A stretch of 64,000 bases of DNA from Streptomyces sp. ICC1 (lineage in GTDB: Bacteria > Actinomycetota > Actinomycetes > Streptomycetales > Streptomycetaceae). Position 1 is the first letter of the stretch. Each line of letters starts with the position of its first letter. Positions 43,495 through 52,343 of this stretch are shown in pieces. Location: contig NZ_CP030287.1 of NCBI RefSeq assembly GCF_003287935.1, positions 6,475,227 to 6,539,226 of the forward strand. Direction: 5' to 3'. The notes beneath the pieces were generated by a model, which did not search any database, had not been told where the DNA came from, and saw only the letters and a program-made list of their open reading frames with translations. The translations under genes and the position numbers were made by a program.

Positions 43495-46400
43495 ATGACT
43501 GCCACCGTGGAGGAGCCGCGCGGAACCCGGAACCGCATGCTGAACCGGGTGCCCGACGCCTTCGGCGCGTTCTTCGGAACACTGGGGCTGCTCTGCGCGC
43601 TCCTGTCGTTGTCCCCGGCACTGCGGCGGCTCCTGCGGCCCATCGTGAGCTTCCTCGACGCGATCGTGGTGCCGGTCAGCGCCAACCTCGCCTACGCCGT
43701 CTTCCTCTTCCTGCTCGCCGCGGCACTCGGCATGCGCAAGAAGGTCGCCTGGTGGATCGTCGTCACCTATTTGGCCCTGCTGCTGCTGGTCGACGTGCTC
43801 ACCGTCGCCGCCGAGGAATACTGGTTCGGATTCGCCTCCATGGCCGTCGCGGTCGCCGCCCTCGCGCTCCTGATCGCGGCCCGCAAGGAGTTCAACGCCG
43901 CCTCCCGCCCCGGAGCCCTCTGGCGGGCCATGCTCGTGCTGGGCCTCGGCCTGCTCGCCGCCGTCTTCCTCGGCTGGGGCCTGGTCGCACTGTTCCCCGG
44001 CACCCTTCCCAAGGGGCAGTGGCTGGACTGGGCCGCGAAGCAGGTCTTCGGCGGACTCTTCTCGGCCCGCCAGTTCGACGGGCGCCCGCCCCGCCCGCTG
44101 TACTTCCTCCTCGGCCTCCTCGGCGCCCTCGCCCTGCTGAACGCCGCCTCCACCCTCTTCCGCTCGCAGCGGCTGACCGCCGCCCTGCACGGGGACGAGG
44201 AGCCCCGCATCCGCGCCCTGCTCGGCGCGTACGGGCGGGCCGACTCCCTCGGCTACTTCGCCACCCGCCGCGACAAGGCCGTCGTCTTCGCCCCCAACGG
44301 CAAGGCCGCCGTCACCTACCGCGTCGAAGCCGGCGTCTGCCTCGGCAGCGGCGACCCCGTCGGAGACCCGGCCGCCTGGACCCCCGCCATCGACGCCTGG
44401 CTCGCCGTGGCCCGCCGCTACGGCTGGCAGCCCGCCGTCATGGGCGCCTCCGAGGACGGGGCGACCGCGTACGCCCGCTCCGGGCTCAGCGCCCTCCAGC
44501 TCGGCGACGAGGCGATCCTGCAGGTCGCCCACTTCGACCTCGACGGACGCGACATGCGCGTCACCCGCCAGGCCGTCAACCGGGTCAAGCGCACCGGGGC
44601 CACCACCGTCATCCGCCGCCACTCCGCCCTCTCCGAGGACGAGATGCAGATGATCGTGGACCGGGCCGACACCTGGCGCGACACCGAGACCGAACGCGGC
44701 TTCTCCATGGCCCTGGACCGCCTGGGCGACGCCGCCGACGGCGACTGCCTCCTCGTCGAGGCCTTCGACGACAAGGGCGAGCTCATCGCCCTGCTCTCCT
44801 TCGTCCCCTGGGGCAAGGACGGCATCTCCCTCGACCTGATGCGCCGCGACCGCTCCGCCCCCAACGGGGTCATGGAGTTCATGGTCGCCGAACTCTGCGC
44901 CGCGGCCCCGGGTCTGGGCGTGCGCCGCGTCTCCCTCAACTTCGCCGTCTTCCGCTCCGCCTTCGAGGAGGGCGGCCGGATCGGCGCCGGCCCCGTCCTC
45001 AAGCTCTGGCGCAAACTGCTGCTCTTCTTCTCCCGCTGGTGGCAGCTGGAGGCGCTGTACCGCTCGAACGTCAAGTACGGCCCCGAGTGGTACCCGCGGT
45101 TCCTCTGCTACCAGGACGCCGGCTCCCTCGCCCGGGTCAGCCTCGCCTCCGGCATCGCCGAGGGCTTCGTCTCCGTACCCAGCATGCGCACCCTGTGGGG
45201 CAACGGGCACCCGCGCGGGCTCACCGCCCCCGCCACCACGGCGGGCCTGCCGCCCATCGACTCCCTCGGGCTGGACCTCGTGGGGGAGGAGGGCGAGACG
45301 GCGCCCGCCGAACGGCTGCCCGAACAGGTCCGGGTCCGCCACGAGAAGCTGGAGCGGATCCGCGCGTCCGGCACCGACCCGTACCCCGTCGGCATCCGCC
45401 GGCGCACGCACACCGTCGCCGAGCTGAAGGCCGCGCACCCCGGCCACCCGCCCGGCGCCCGCACCGGCTCGCCGGTCACCGTCGCCGGACGCGTGATGGT
45501 CGTGCGCGACCTCGGCGGCGTGGTCTTCGCCGTCCTGCGGGACTGGTCCGGCGACATCCAGCTGATGCTCACCCGCGACGAGGCCGGCACCGGCGTGCTC
45601 GACACCTTCACCACCCAGGTCGACTTCGGCGACCACGTCGTCGCGAGCGGCCAGGTCGGCGCGAGCAAGAGCGGCGAACCGTCCGTCGTCGTCGACTCCT
45701 GGCAGCTCACCGGCAAGTGCCTGCGCCCGCTGCCCGACAAGCGCAAGGGACTCGCCGACCCGGAGGCCCGGGTCCGGCGCCGCTACCTCGACCTTGTCGC
45801 GAGCCCCGAGGCGCGCGACGTCGTACGCGCCCGCTCCAGCGCGGTCCAGGCCCTGCGGCAGGGGCTGCTGGACCGGGGCTACCTGGAGGTCGAGACCCCG
45901 ATGCTCCAGCAGATCCACGGCGGCGCCAACGCCCGGCCCTTCCGCACCCACATCAACGCCTACGACCTCGACCTCTACCTGCGCATCGCCCCCGAGCTGT
46001 ACCTCAAGCGCCTGTGCGTCGGCGGCATGGAGAAGGTCTTCGAGATGGGCCGGACCTTCCGCAACGAGGGCGTCTCCTACAAGCACAACCCCGAGTTCAC
46101 GATGCTGGAGGCCTACCAGGCCTTCGCCGACTACGACGTGATGCTCGACCTGACGCGCGAGCTCATCCAGGGCGCCGCCACCGCCGCCTTCGGCTCGCCC
46201 GTCGCGCACAAGGCCGGCCCGGACGGAAAGCTCGTCGTCCACGACATCTCCGGCCCCTGGCCCGTCAAGACGATGTACGGGGCGATCAGCGAGGCACTCG
46301 GCGAGGAGGTCGACGCCGACACCCAGGAGCACGTGCTCCGGCGGCTGTGCGACCGCGCGGCCGTGCCGCACACGCCCGACAACACCCGGGGCGACGTGGT

Positions 46401-46797
46401 CCTGGAGATGTACGAGCGGCTGGTCGAGGAGAAGACCAAGCTGCCCACCTTCTACAAGGACTTCCCCACCGACGTCTCCCCCCTCACCCGGCAGCACCGC
46501 AAGGACCCCCGGCTCGCGGAGCGCTGGGACCTCGTGGCCTTCGGCACCGAACTGGGCACCGCCTACTCGGAGCTGACCGACCCCGTCGAGCAGCGGCGCC
46601 GGCTCACCGCGCAGTCGCTGCTCGCGGCGGGCGGCGACCCGGAGGCGATGGAGATCGACAACGACTTCCTGGACGCGCTCGAATACGCGATGCCGCCGAC
46701 CGGCGGACTGGGCATCGGGGTGGACCGCCTCGTCATGTTCCTCACGGGTCTGACGATCCGCGAGACGCTGCCGTTCCCGCTGGTGCGGCGGGGGTGA
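43495..46797 (+). CDS. lysX: Bifunctional lysylphosphatidylglycerol synthase/lysyl-tRNA synthetase
   Basis: The 1100-residue protein has an N-terminal membrane part (about six spans), a DUF2156 lysyl-transferase domain to about residue 590, then an OB-fold and class II LysRS from about residue 610. The synthetase has FRNEGVSYKHNPEFTMLE (motif 2, near residue 855) and GLGIGVDRLVM (motif 3, near 1070). It charges tRNA-Lys and uses the lysine to make lysyl-phosphatidylglycerol, which reduces envelope negative charge and cationic peptide killing. No ribosome site is seen before ATG 43495, suggesting a leaderless or poorly initiated message. It is the known actinobacterial fusion form. Confidence 0.95.
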   Translation: MTATVEEPRGTRNRMLNRVPDAFGAFFGTLGLLCALLSLSPALRRLLRPIVSFLDAIVVPVSANLAYAVFLFLLAAALGMRKKVAWWIVVTYLALLLLVDVLTVAAEEYWFGFASMAVAVAALALLIAARKEFNAASRPGALWRAMLVLGLGLLAAVFLGWGLVALFPGTLPKGQWLDWAAKQVFGGLFSARQFDGRPPRPLYFLLGLLGALALLNAASTLFRSQRLTAALHGDEEPRIRALLGAYGRADSLGYFATRRDKAVVFAPNGKAAVTYRVEAGVCLGSGDPVGDPAAWTPAIDAWLAVARRYGWQPAVMGASEDGATAYARSGLSALQLGDEAILQVAHFDLDGRDMRVTRQAVNRVKRTGATTVIRRHSALSEDEMQMIVDRADTWRDTETERGFSMALDRLGDAADGDCLLVEAFDDKGELIALLSFVPWGKDGISLDLMRRDRSAPNGVMEFMVAELCAAAPGLGVRRVSLNFAVFRSAFEEGGRIGAGPVLKLWRKLLLFFSRWWQLEALYRSNVKYGPEWYPRFLCYQDAGSLARVSLASGIAEGFVSVPSMRTLWGNGHPRGLTAPATTAGLPPIDSLGLDLVGEEGETAPAERLPEQVRVRHEKLERIRASGTDPYPVGIRRRTHTVAELKAAHPGHPPGARTGSPVTVAGRVMVVRDLGGVVFAVLRDWSGDIQLMLTRDEAGTGVLDTFTTQVDFGDHVVASGQVGASKSGEPSVVVDSWQLTGKCLRPLPDKRKGLADPEARVRRRYLDLVASPEARDVVRARSSAVQALRQGLLDRGYLEVETPMLQQIHGGANARPFRTHINAYDLDLYLRIAPELYLKRLCVGGMEKVFEMGRTFRNEGVSYKHNPEFTMLEAYQAFADYDVMLDLTRELIQGAATAAFGSPVAHKAGPDGKLVVHDISGPWPVKTMYGAISEALGEEVDADTQEHVLRRLCDRAAVPHTPDNTRGDVVLEMYERLVEEKTKLPTFYKDFPTDVSPLTRQHRKDPRLAERWDLVAFGTELGTAYSELTDPVEQRRRLTAQSLLAAGGDPEAMEIDNDFLDALEYAMPPTGGLGIGVDRLVMFLTGLTIRETLPFPLVRRG

Positions 46798-46887
46798 CCT
46801 GCCGGACTGTGCGCTGACCGGGTGAGCGCGAGGGGGCGCGTCCGCGCCTCTCGACATCTGCGGCGATGTCGTTGATACGTAGTAGTA

Positions 46888-47799
46888 ATGAAAAATGACG
46901 AGCCGACAGTAGGGCGACGCGTGCTCCTGCGCTCCGCCGTCTTCCTCGGAGTCGCCGCCGCCGCGGGACTGCTGACCGGTGGCGAACCCGGCCTGCCGGC
47001 CGCCGCCCCCGGGGTCGGGGGCGGAGCCGAACCGCCCTTCGGCCCGGGACCCGGCGGAGCCGCCGGGCCGGGACCCCTCGCCGGAGCCCCCGGCGCGCGG
47101 CCGCAGAGTCCGCGCGGGGCCGCGTACCGGCTCCAGCCGATGACCTCCGACGGCGCCCCGGAGCGGGTGCCCGCGGCGAAGCCCGCCGTACGGACCCGGC
47201 CGATGCTCGCACTGCCTCCCGACGCGCCGGCGAGCGCCATGACGCTCACCTTCGACGACGGCCCCGACCCCCGCTACACCCCGGGCATCCTCGACACACT
47301 GGCCCGCCACGACGTACGGGCCATGTTCTTCGTCTGCGGGGAGATGGCCACCGACAACCGCGACCTGCTGCGCCGGATGGTCACCGAGGGCCACGTCATC
47401 GGCAACCACACCTGGACCCACCCGCTCATCCCCAAGCTCAGCCGGCCCGCCCTCGCCTCCGAGATCGGCCGCACGAGCGAGGTCGTGCACGAGGCGGTCG
47501 GCGAGGCACCGCTGTGGTTCCGGGCGCCCTACGGGGCATGGAACCGGGCCGCCTTCGAGATCGGCGCGGAACTCGGCATGGAACCGCTCGCCTGGACCGT
47601 GGACACCCTGGACTGGAAGGAGCCGGGCACCTCCGCGATCGTGTCGCGGGCGCTGAAAGGGGCCGCGCCCGGCGTGATCGTCCTGAACCACGACGCGGGC
47701 GGCAACCGCTCGCAGAGCGTGCAGGCGCTGGCGAGCTACCTGCCGCAACTGCTCGGGCGCGGCTACCGGATGACGCTGCCGGCGCTGCCGCCGCGCTGA
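46888..47799 (+). CDS. Exported polysaccharide deacetylase
   Basis: The 303-residue protein has a twin-arginine-like export signal (GRRVLLRSAVFLG), a Gly/Pro-rich linker of about 60 residues and a NodB domain. The domain has MTLTFDDGPDPRYT (near residue 123) and IGNHTWTHP, with WFRAPYGAWN further on. It likely removes N-acetyl groups from peptidoglycan or another envelope glycan, and so may change lysozyme sensitivity. No ribosome site is visible before ATG 46888. It follows lysX by 90 bases in the same direction, and both change cell-envelope charge. Confidence 0.85.
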   Translation: MKNDEPTVGRRVLLRSAVFLGVAAAAGLLTGGEPGLPAAAPGVGGGAEPPFGPGPGGAAGPGPLAGAPGARPQSPRGAAYRLQPMTSDGAPERVPAAKPAVRTRPMLALPPDAPASAMTLTFDDGPDPRYTPGILDTLARHDVRAMFFVCGEMATDNRDLLRRMVTEGHVIGNHTWTHPLIPKLSRPALASEIGRTSEVVHEAVGEAPLWFRAPYGAWNRAAFEIGAELGMEPLAWTVDTLDWKEPGTSAIVSRALKGAAPGVIVLNHDAGGNRSQSVQALASYLPQLLGRGYRMTLPALPPR

Positions 47800-47811
47800 G
47801 GAAACGATCGG

Positions 47812-48495
47812 TCAGCGGGCCTCCACCATCCGCGCGAAGACGACGACGTTGCCGTCGTAGCCCCCCGCCTTCGAATAGCCGCCGCCGCACGTGATCACCC
47901 GGAGTTCCGGCTGGCCGGTGTCCCCGTACACCCGGGCTCCGGGGAACGCGTTCTTGGCGAACACCTCCACTCCGTACACCTCGAACACCGCCGTGCGCCC
48001 GTCGTAGCGCGCCACCTCGATGCGGCTGCCCTTCTGCACCGCGCCCAGGCCGTAGAAGACCGCGGGGCCCTGCGCGTTGTCCACGTGGCCCACGATCACC
48101 GCCGAACCCTGCTGGCCCGGCGAGATGCCGTTGAGGTACCAGCCCGCCAGGTTCCTCTCCTGCGCGGGCGGCGCGTCGATCCAGCCCGTCGCGTCCAGCC
48201 CGACGGTCATCACCGGCGCGTCCACGCTGATCGACGGGATCCGGACGCGCTGGACCGACGAGTGTTCCAGCACCTCCAGGTCCGGCGGCGGCGCGGGCGG
48301 CTCGGCGGGTGTCTGGTCGGCCGGCGATCCGACCGTCGCGGCCGCTCCGACGGCCGCCGCGGCGGCCGGCTGCGGAGGCCCCGCGTCGACATCGGCTCCG
48401 TTGCGCATCATGGCGAGGCCGCTGAGCATGACCAGCGCGATGGCGCCCCAGGGGGAGCGCCTCCTCGATGGCCGCTCACTCTCGTCCTCGGTCAT
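47812..48495 (-). CDS. Class F sortase
   Basis: The 227-residue protein has an N-terminal membrane anchor (residues 15-33), a Pro/Ala-rich linker and a sortase domain with the catalytic triad H137 in VIVGHVDN, C203 in LRVITCGGGYSKAGGYDGN and R222. The short beta6-beta7 pattern and the sequence GGYSKAGGYDGNVVVFAR put it in class F, the type common in Actinobacteria. It should cut a sorting motif and link proteins to the cell wall. It faces the two small surface proteins downstream and upstream, which carry no LPXTG motif. Confidence 0.88.
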   Translation of the reverse strand: MTEDESERPSRRRSPWGAIALVMLSGLAMMRNGADVDAGPPQPAAAAAVGAAATVGSPADQTPAEPPAPPPDLEVLEHSSVQRVRIPSISVDAPVMTVGLDATGWIDAPPAQERNLAGWYLNGISPGQQGSAVIVGHVDNAQGPAVFYGLGAVQKGSRIEVARYDGRTAVFEVYGVEVFAKNAFPGARVYGDTGQPELRVITCGGGYSKAGGYDGNVVVFARMVEAR

Positions 48496-48848
48496 GGCTC
48501 TCCCTTCCCGACGCGGGGGTCCCGACCCGCGTTCTTGTTCCCACCCCTGTACGCCCTACTTCACGCACGCTAAGGCGGTGCGCGCGGGACGGCGATCGGG
48601 GAAGGGCGAACGGGTGGTGGGGCCGGAAGGGGTGCGCCCATCCAGGTAATCGTCACATAAATGCCTGACGGGTCGTGACCTGCGGATCCGTCAGCAAACG
48701 CGTCCGCGCCTCGGCGTGTCGCTCAACCTTGCGGCCCAAAGGCGGAAATGCGCTGGTTGCGGACCGCGCGGAGGGTTCGTGATGGGAGGCGTTCTCGTCG
48801 ATCTGCCCGGGCCACCGCTCCGGGGCGCTTCCCGCTGGAGGTTCCACC
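48496..48848. promoter_or_regulatory. Divergent promoter region between the sortase and a surface-protein gene
   Basis: The 353 bases hold no gene I can support. A 7-base-pair stem (48511-48532) lies in the sortase leader and a TGGAGG ribosome site (near 48835) precedes the surface-protein start. A relatively AT-containing stretch around 48640-48670 (GTAATCGTCACATAAATG) is the best candidate for a promoter, but no clear -35/-10 pair is visible. Confidence 0.4.
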
Positions 48849-49343
48849 ATGCGTGCTTCTCGCGCCCTCGCCGTCACCGCGGCGGCGTTCGCCGCCATCG
48901 GCCTCGCCGCACCGATCGCCGTCGCAAACCCACCGGGTGGCGGTGGGCCCAGCAACGTCACGGTCAACCCGTACTCCGTGCACCAGGGGGCCTCGATGCA
49001 GGTCAGCGCCGCGGGCTGCGGCCACGGCGGCATCGTCTTCTCCCACGGCAACTTTCCGCAGACGAACCTGTCGGCCGGCTCCATCGGGTTCGCGACCGTC
49101 CGGATCTTCAACCACGCCTCGCCCGGCCACCACACGCTGTCCGTCAAGTGCCACGACAACAGCCTGGTCGCCACGCACCGCTTCACGGTCCTCGAGGGCA
49201 ACGGCGCGCAGGGCGGCCTCGGCGGCTCCTTCGGCCCGTCCGCCACCGAGACCGCCATCGGCGCGGGCCTCGTCGGCGCCGCCGCCCTGGGTGCCGGCGC
49301 CCACGTGATGCGCCGTCGCCGCCCGATCCGCGGCCGGGCCTGA
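48849..49343 (+). CDS. Small exported surface protein with C-terminal anchor
   Basis: The 164-residue protein has a signal peptide (cleaved near AVANP) and an Ig-like or beta-sandwich middle domain (VTVNPYSVHQGASMQVSAAGCG to LSVKCHDNSLVATHRFTV, with two cysteines). Then comes GAQGGLGGSFGPS, a hydrophobic span and the basic end RRRRPIRGRA. This is the layout of a sortase substrate, but with GGLGGS instead of LPXTG. It lies next to a class F sortase and is convergent with a paralog that has the same motif. Function unknown; a surface or adhesion role is inferred. Confidence 0.75.
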   Translation: MRASRALAVTAAAFAAIGLAAPIAVANPPGGGGPSNVTVNPYSVHQGASMQVSAAGCGHGGIVFSHGNFPQTNLSAGSIGFATVRIFNHASPGHHTLSVKCHDNSLVATHRFTVLEGNGAQGGLGGSFGPSATETAIGAGLVGAAALGAGAHVMRRRRPIRGRA

Positions 49344-49372
49344 CCGGCCGACCTCCAGGGTCAGCCCGAACA

Positions 49373-49420
49373 ACCGCCGGTCGCCCCGAGTCCTGGCCAG
49401 GACTCGGGGCGACCGGCGGT
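49373..49420. terminator. 24-bp perfect palindrome between convergent surface-protein genes
   Basis: The arms at 49373-49396 and 49397-49420 are exact reverse complements with no unpaired loop, a 24-base-pair palindrome, two bases before the stop of the minus-strand gene. It would work as a bidirectional terminator for both surface-protein genes. It is the strongest structure in the window. Confidence 0.9.
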
Positions 49421-49421
49421 C

Positions 49422-50036
49422 TCAGTGGATGCGGCGGATGTCGCGGCGGCGCAGGGCGAACCCCAGGCCGACCAGCCCGCCGAGGACGAGCCCCGCGCCG
49501 GCGCCCAGTTCCAGGGGGTTCAGCCCGGCCACGCTGCCGCCGAGGCCGCCGCGGACGGGGCCGGTGGCCCGGCTCGAGGCGCCCGTGCCGGTGCCCGTGC
49601 CCGCGCTCCTGCCGGGGCCCGGGCTGGCGCCCGTACGGGTTCCGACGGTGGAGCTGGTGGTGGGCCGGCCCGCGCCGCCCGTGATCGTCAGATCGGCCGA
49701 CCCGTTCTCGCCGTTGCAGGTGAAGGAGACGGAGTACTGGGCTCCGCGCCGGGCGTCCCGGTCCACGGTGACCCGCGCGGTCTTGCCCCGCTCGATGCTC
49801 ACGGTGTCGAAGACCCCGGAGGAGGCGGTGGCGAAGGCGGCGTTGCAGCCGGTCACGGACAGCACCGTCTGGCCGCCGGGGGCGACCGTGGAAGGGGTGA
49901 TGGTGAAGCCGAAGGAGGTGATGGGCGCCGCTTCGGCGGCGCTCGCGGCGGGTGCGGCGAGCACGCCGGTCGCGAGGACGGCGCTCGCGGCGGCGGCGCC
50001 CAGCAGAGCCGTGGGGGAGGTGCGTATCGCGCCCAT
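49422..50036 (-). CDS. Small exported surface protein with C-terminal anchor (paralog)
   Basis: The 204-residue protein has a signal peptide (to ASAAEA), a beta domain (ITPSTVAPGGQTVLSVTGCN to YSVSFTCNGENGSADLTI, two cysteines) and a Gly/Thr/Ser-rich linker. It ends in VRGGLGGSVAG, a membrane span and RRRDIRRIH. It is built like the gene at 48849 and shares the GGLGGS motif before the span. The Thr/Gly/Ser linker could span the wall. The convergent placement and shared motif suggest both are substrates of the nearby class F sortase, which is inference. Confidence 0.75.
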   Translation of the reverse strand: MGAIRTSPTALLGAAAASAVLATGVLAAPAASAAEAAPITSFGFTITPSTVAPGGQTVLSVTGCNAAFATASSGVFDTVSIERGKTARVTVDRDARRGAQYSVSFTCNGENGSADLTITGGAGRPTTSSTVGTRTGASPGPGRSAGTGTGTGASSRATGPVRGGLGGSVAGLNPLELGAGAGLVLGGLVGLGFALRRRDIRRIH

Positions 50037-50235
50037 GGTTGATTCTCCGGATCCCCGAGGAGCAGCCGCGGAACGGTTTCCGCACGTGGGGGGTCGTGCG
50101 CCTCGATGTCCGCCACGCTAGGCGCGGGCACGGTGGCCCGCGATCAGGAACGGGCGAATGGGGCATGGCGGTAGGCCGAACCGGGGACGGGAGGCCCGCC
50201 CCCGGTTTGCCGGACTCCGCGGGGACGACGCGGCG

Positions 50236-51006
50236 TCAGTCGCGCTGACCCAGATGTGGGAACTGCGAGAAGAACGGCTCGGCGGTGGCGGCGATGCCCC
50301 GGCCGAAGGGCGCGTCGAAGTCCCAGATGAGGAACAGCAGGAAGGCGATCAGCGCGCTGAACAGGCCCGCCAGGAGCAGCTCCCGGAAGGAGCGCCTGAT
50401 CTGCAGGGTGAAGATCAGCCCCACGGTCACCAGGGCCCCCGCGATCAGGCCGAACCAGACCACCCCGGGCATGGTGGCCCCGGCGCTCTGGCCGCGGGCG
50501 TTGCGGGCGTCGTCGACCACGGCGACCTGGTCGACGAGCGGCTGGTAGGCCTGGCCCTCGTGGTCGGTCTGCGGTTCGTAGTCCGTCACGTCGCGGCGGA
50601 TGCGTTCCAGCAGTTCGGCGCTGCGGTCGGTGAGATCGCCGGTCTCGGCCATCGCCTTCCACTCGGTGTCCACGACGAAGGTCACGTACGCGTCCACGTC
50701 GGACCGGATCTTCTTGCGCACCTCGGCCGGGTAGACCTCGGAGCGGACGCTGATCTCGTGCAGGGCCTGGGACTCCTGGCGCACGTACTCCTGGGCGGCG
50801 CTGCGGCCTTCCCAGACGCCGGCGATCGCCAGGCCCAGCACGATCGCGTAGATCACTCCGATCATCATCGTCATGTACTCGATGACGTCCGGGGTCTCGC
50901 TGGGATCGTCGTCCTCGCCGATCCTGCGCTGGTTGAAGAAGGCGATGGACAGCACCACGGCGCACGCGGCGGCCATCGCGAGGGACAGGACGAGCCATTC
51001 CGACAA
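50236..51006 (-). CDS. DUF4239 (bestrophin-like) membrane protein
   Basis: The 256-residue protein starts with TTG 51006, which has GGAG five bases upstream. It has an N-terminal span, a second near residue 50, a long cytoplasmic or periplasmic helical segment with VDAYVTFVVDTEWKAM, and two C-terminal spans. DUF4239 proteins are annotated as bestrophin-like by fold prediction and have no known function. It lies between the surface proteins and the desaturase. Confidence 0.78.
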   Translation of the reverse strand: MSEWLVLSLAMAAACAVVLSIAFFNQRRIGEDDDPSETPDVIEYMTMMIGVIYAIVLGLAIAGVWEGRSAAQEYVRQESQALHEISVRSEVYPAEVRKKIRSDVDAYVTFVVDTEWKAMAETGDLTDRSAELLERIRRDVTDYEPQTDHEGQAYQPLVDQVAVVDDARNARGQSAGATMPGVVWFGLIAGALVTVGLIFTLQIRRSFRELLLAGLFSALIAFLLFLIWDFDAPFGRGIAATAEPFFSQFPHLGQRD

Positions 51007-51090
51007 GATGACTCCAAATTTCTTCTGGCGCGGGTGTCTAGTGCTGTGGCCGGGAAGGTTTCGGTGTCCGGTGCGGTGCCTCTCCCCCAG

Positions 51091-52215
51091 CTACCGCCGG
51101 GAGGGGCCCCCGGGCGGAGGGCCGCCGCTTGTACTGGACGTACTTCGGTGGTCCGACAACGCGGCGAGGTGCCGTGCCGGGCGCCGCGACCCGGTGGACC
51201 TTTCCGGTGCCGCGGCCTCGGCGTCGCGGACCAGGAAGGCCGTCGTCAGGCCCGAGCCGGGGTCCAGGGCGGCCAGGGCCCCGGCGGCCGTGGCGGCGGC
51301 CAGGGTGTCGGCCAGCCGCGGGAGCAGCGACAGGGCGGCCGGCCGGAGGTGGCTGGCCTGCGTGGCGGGCAGCGCGGCCGGGGCGGGGGCCGGCTGCCAG
51401 CCGGGGCCGCCGAAGACGCGTCCGGCCCGCTCGCGCCAGGTCGCGGCTCCCCGTACGTCCCGCGCGATGGAGGCGTACTCGTGGGTGGCGACGCGCAGCG
51501 GGTTGTAGGTGCCGATGTTCTTGGTGAGGCCGAAGACCGGCTTGTCGGTCTCCCCCACCCAGGACCCGAACATCCGGTCCCAGACGATGAGGATCCCGCC
51601 GAAGTTGCGGTCCAGGTAGCCGCCCTGGGAGGCGTGGTGGACGCGGTGGTGGGAGGGCGAGTTGAAGACGAACTCCACGGGGCGGGGCAGCTTGTCGATG
51701 CGCTCGGTGTGGATCCAGAACTGGTAGACGAGGTTGACGGAGTAGCAGAACGCGATGGCGGCCGGGTGCACGCCCAGCGCGATCATCGGCAGGTAGAAGG
51801 GCCAGGAGGTGGCGCTGGTCCAGGGCTGGCGCAGGGCGGTGGTGAGGTTGAACTTGCGGCTGCTGTGGTGCACGACGTGGCAGGCCCACAGGATGCGGAT
51901 GACGTGGTGGCCGCGGTGCTGCCAGTAGTACAGGAAGTCCTGGGCGAGCAGCATCAGCAGGACGGTCCACCACAGGACGGGGACGCGGAGCGGGGTGAGC
52001 TCGTAGACCGCGGTGTAGATCGCGACGATCGGGATCTTCCACAGGAAGTCGAAGACGAGGCTGCCGATCCCCATGCCGAGGCTGGTGACGGCGTCCTTCG
52101 TCTCGTACCCGGCGGCGTCCTCGTCGGGATGGATGCGGTAGCTCACGAGCTCGATGACCGTGAGCAGTACGAAGGCGGGTATGGACCACAGCACGACATC
52201 GGGCAGGTTCGGCAT
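51091..52215 (-). CDS. Sterol desaturase/fatty acid hydroxylase family membrane oxygenase
   Basis: The 374-residue protein has four or five membrane spans and three histidine motifs (WQHRGHH, HVVHHSS and SPSHHRVHHA) that form the di-iron centre of the ERG3/FA2H superfamily. It hydroxylates or desaturates a lipid; in bacteria substrates include carotenoids, hopanoids and fatty acids. The C-terminal 100 residues after RVFGGPGW are Ala/Pro/Arg-rich and unusual for the family, and may be a regulatory tail. No carotenoid or hopanoid genes are near, so the substrate is open. Confidence 0.85.
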   Translation of the reverse strand: MPNLPDVVLWSIPAFVLLTVIELVSYRIHPDEDAAGYETKDAVTSLGMGIGSLVFDFLWKIPIVAIYTAVYELTPLRVPVLWWTVLLMLLAQDFLYYWQHRGHHVIRILWACHVVHHSSRKFNLTTALRQPWTSATSWPFYLPMIALGVHPAAIAFCYSVNLVYQFWIHTERIDKLPRPVEFVFNSPSHHRVHHASQGGYLDRNFGGILIVWDRMFGSWVGETDKPVFGLTKNIGTYNPLRVATHEYASIARDVRGAATWRERAGRVFGGPGWQPAPAPAALPATQASHLRPAALSLLPRLADTLAAATAAGALAALDPGSGLTTAFLVRDAEAAAPERSTGSRRPARHLAALSDHRSTSSTSGGPPPGGPSRR

Positions 52216-52343
52216 GTCCGCACCATAGAGGCGGTCTCGGGGGCTCGGCTAGAGGTTGTTACCGATCGGTATCCATCGGTGTTACCGACGGTTCACGAGA
52301 TGCTTTCGGGTGCGGGTGTCCGGGCCAAGGGGAGGGCGTGGGG

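Noticed and set aside
40861..46887. Shared TAGTAGTA octamer before capA (40861) and before the exported deacetylase (46880)
   Set aside because: Eight bases with unrelated flanks are too short to support a common regulator.
42973..47748. A very long minus-strand open frame of about 1590 codons
   Set aside because: It is antisense to lysX and the deacetylase, rich in Gly/Ala/Glu/Val, and reflects the high GC of the region. Only its last part, the universal stress protein, is a real gene.
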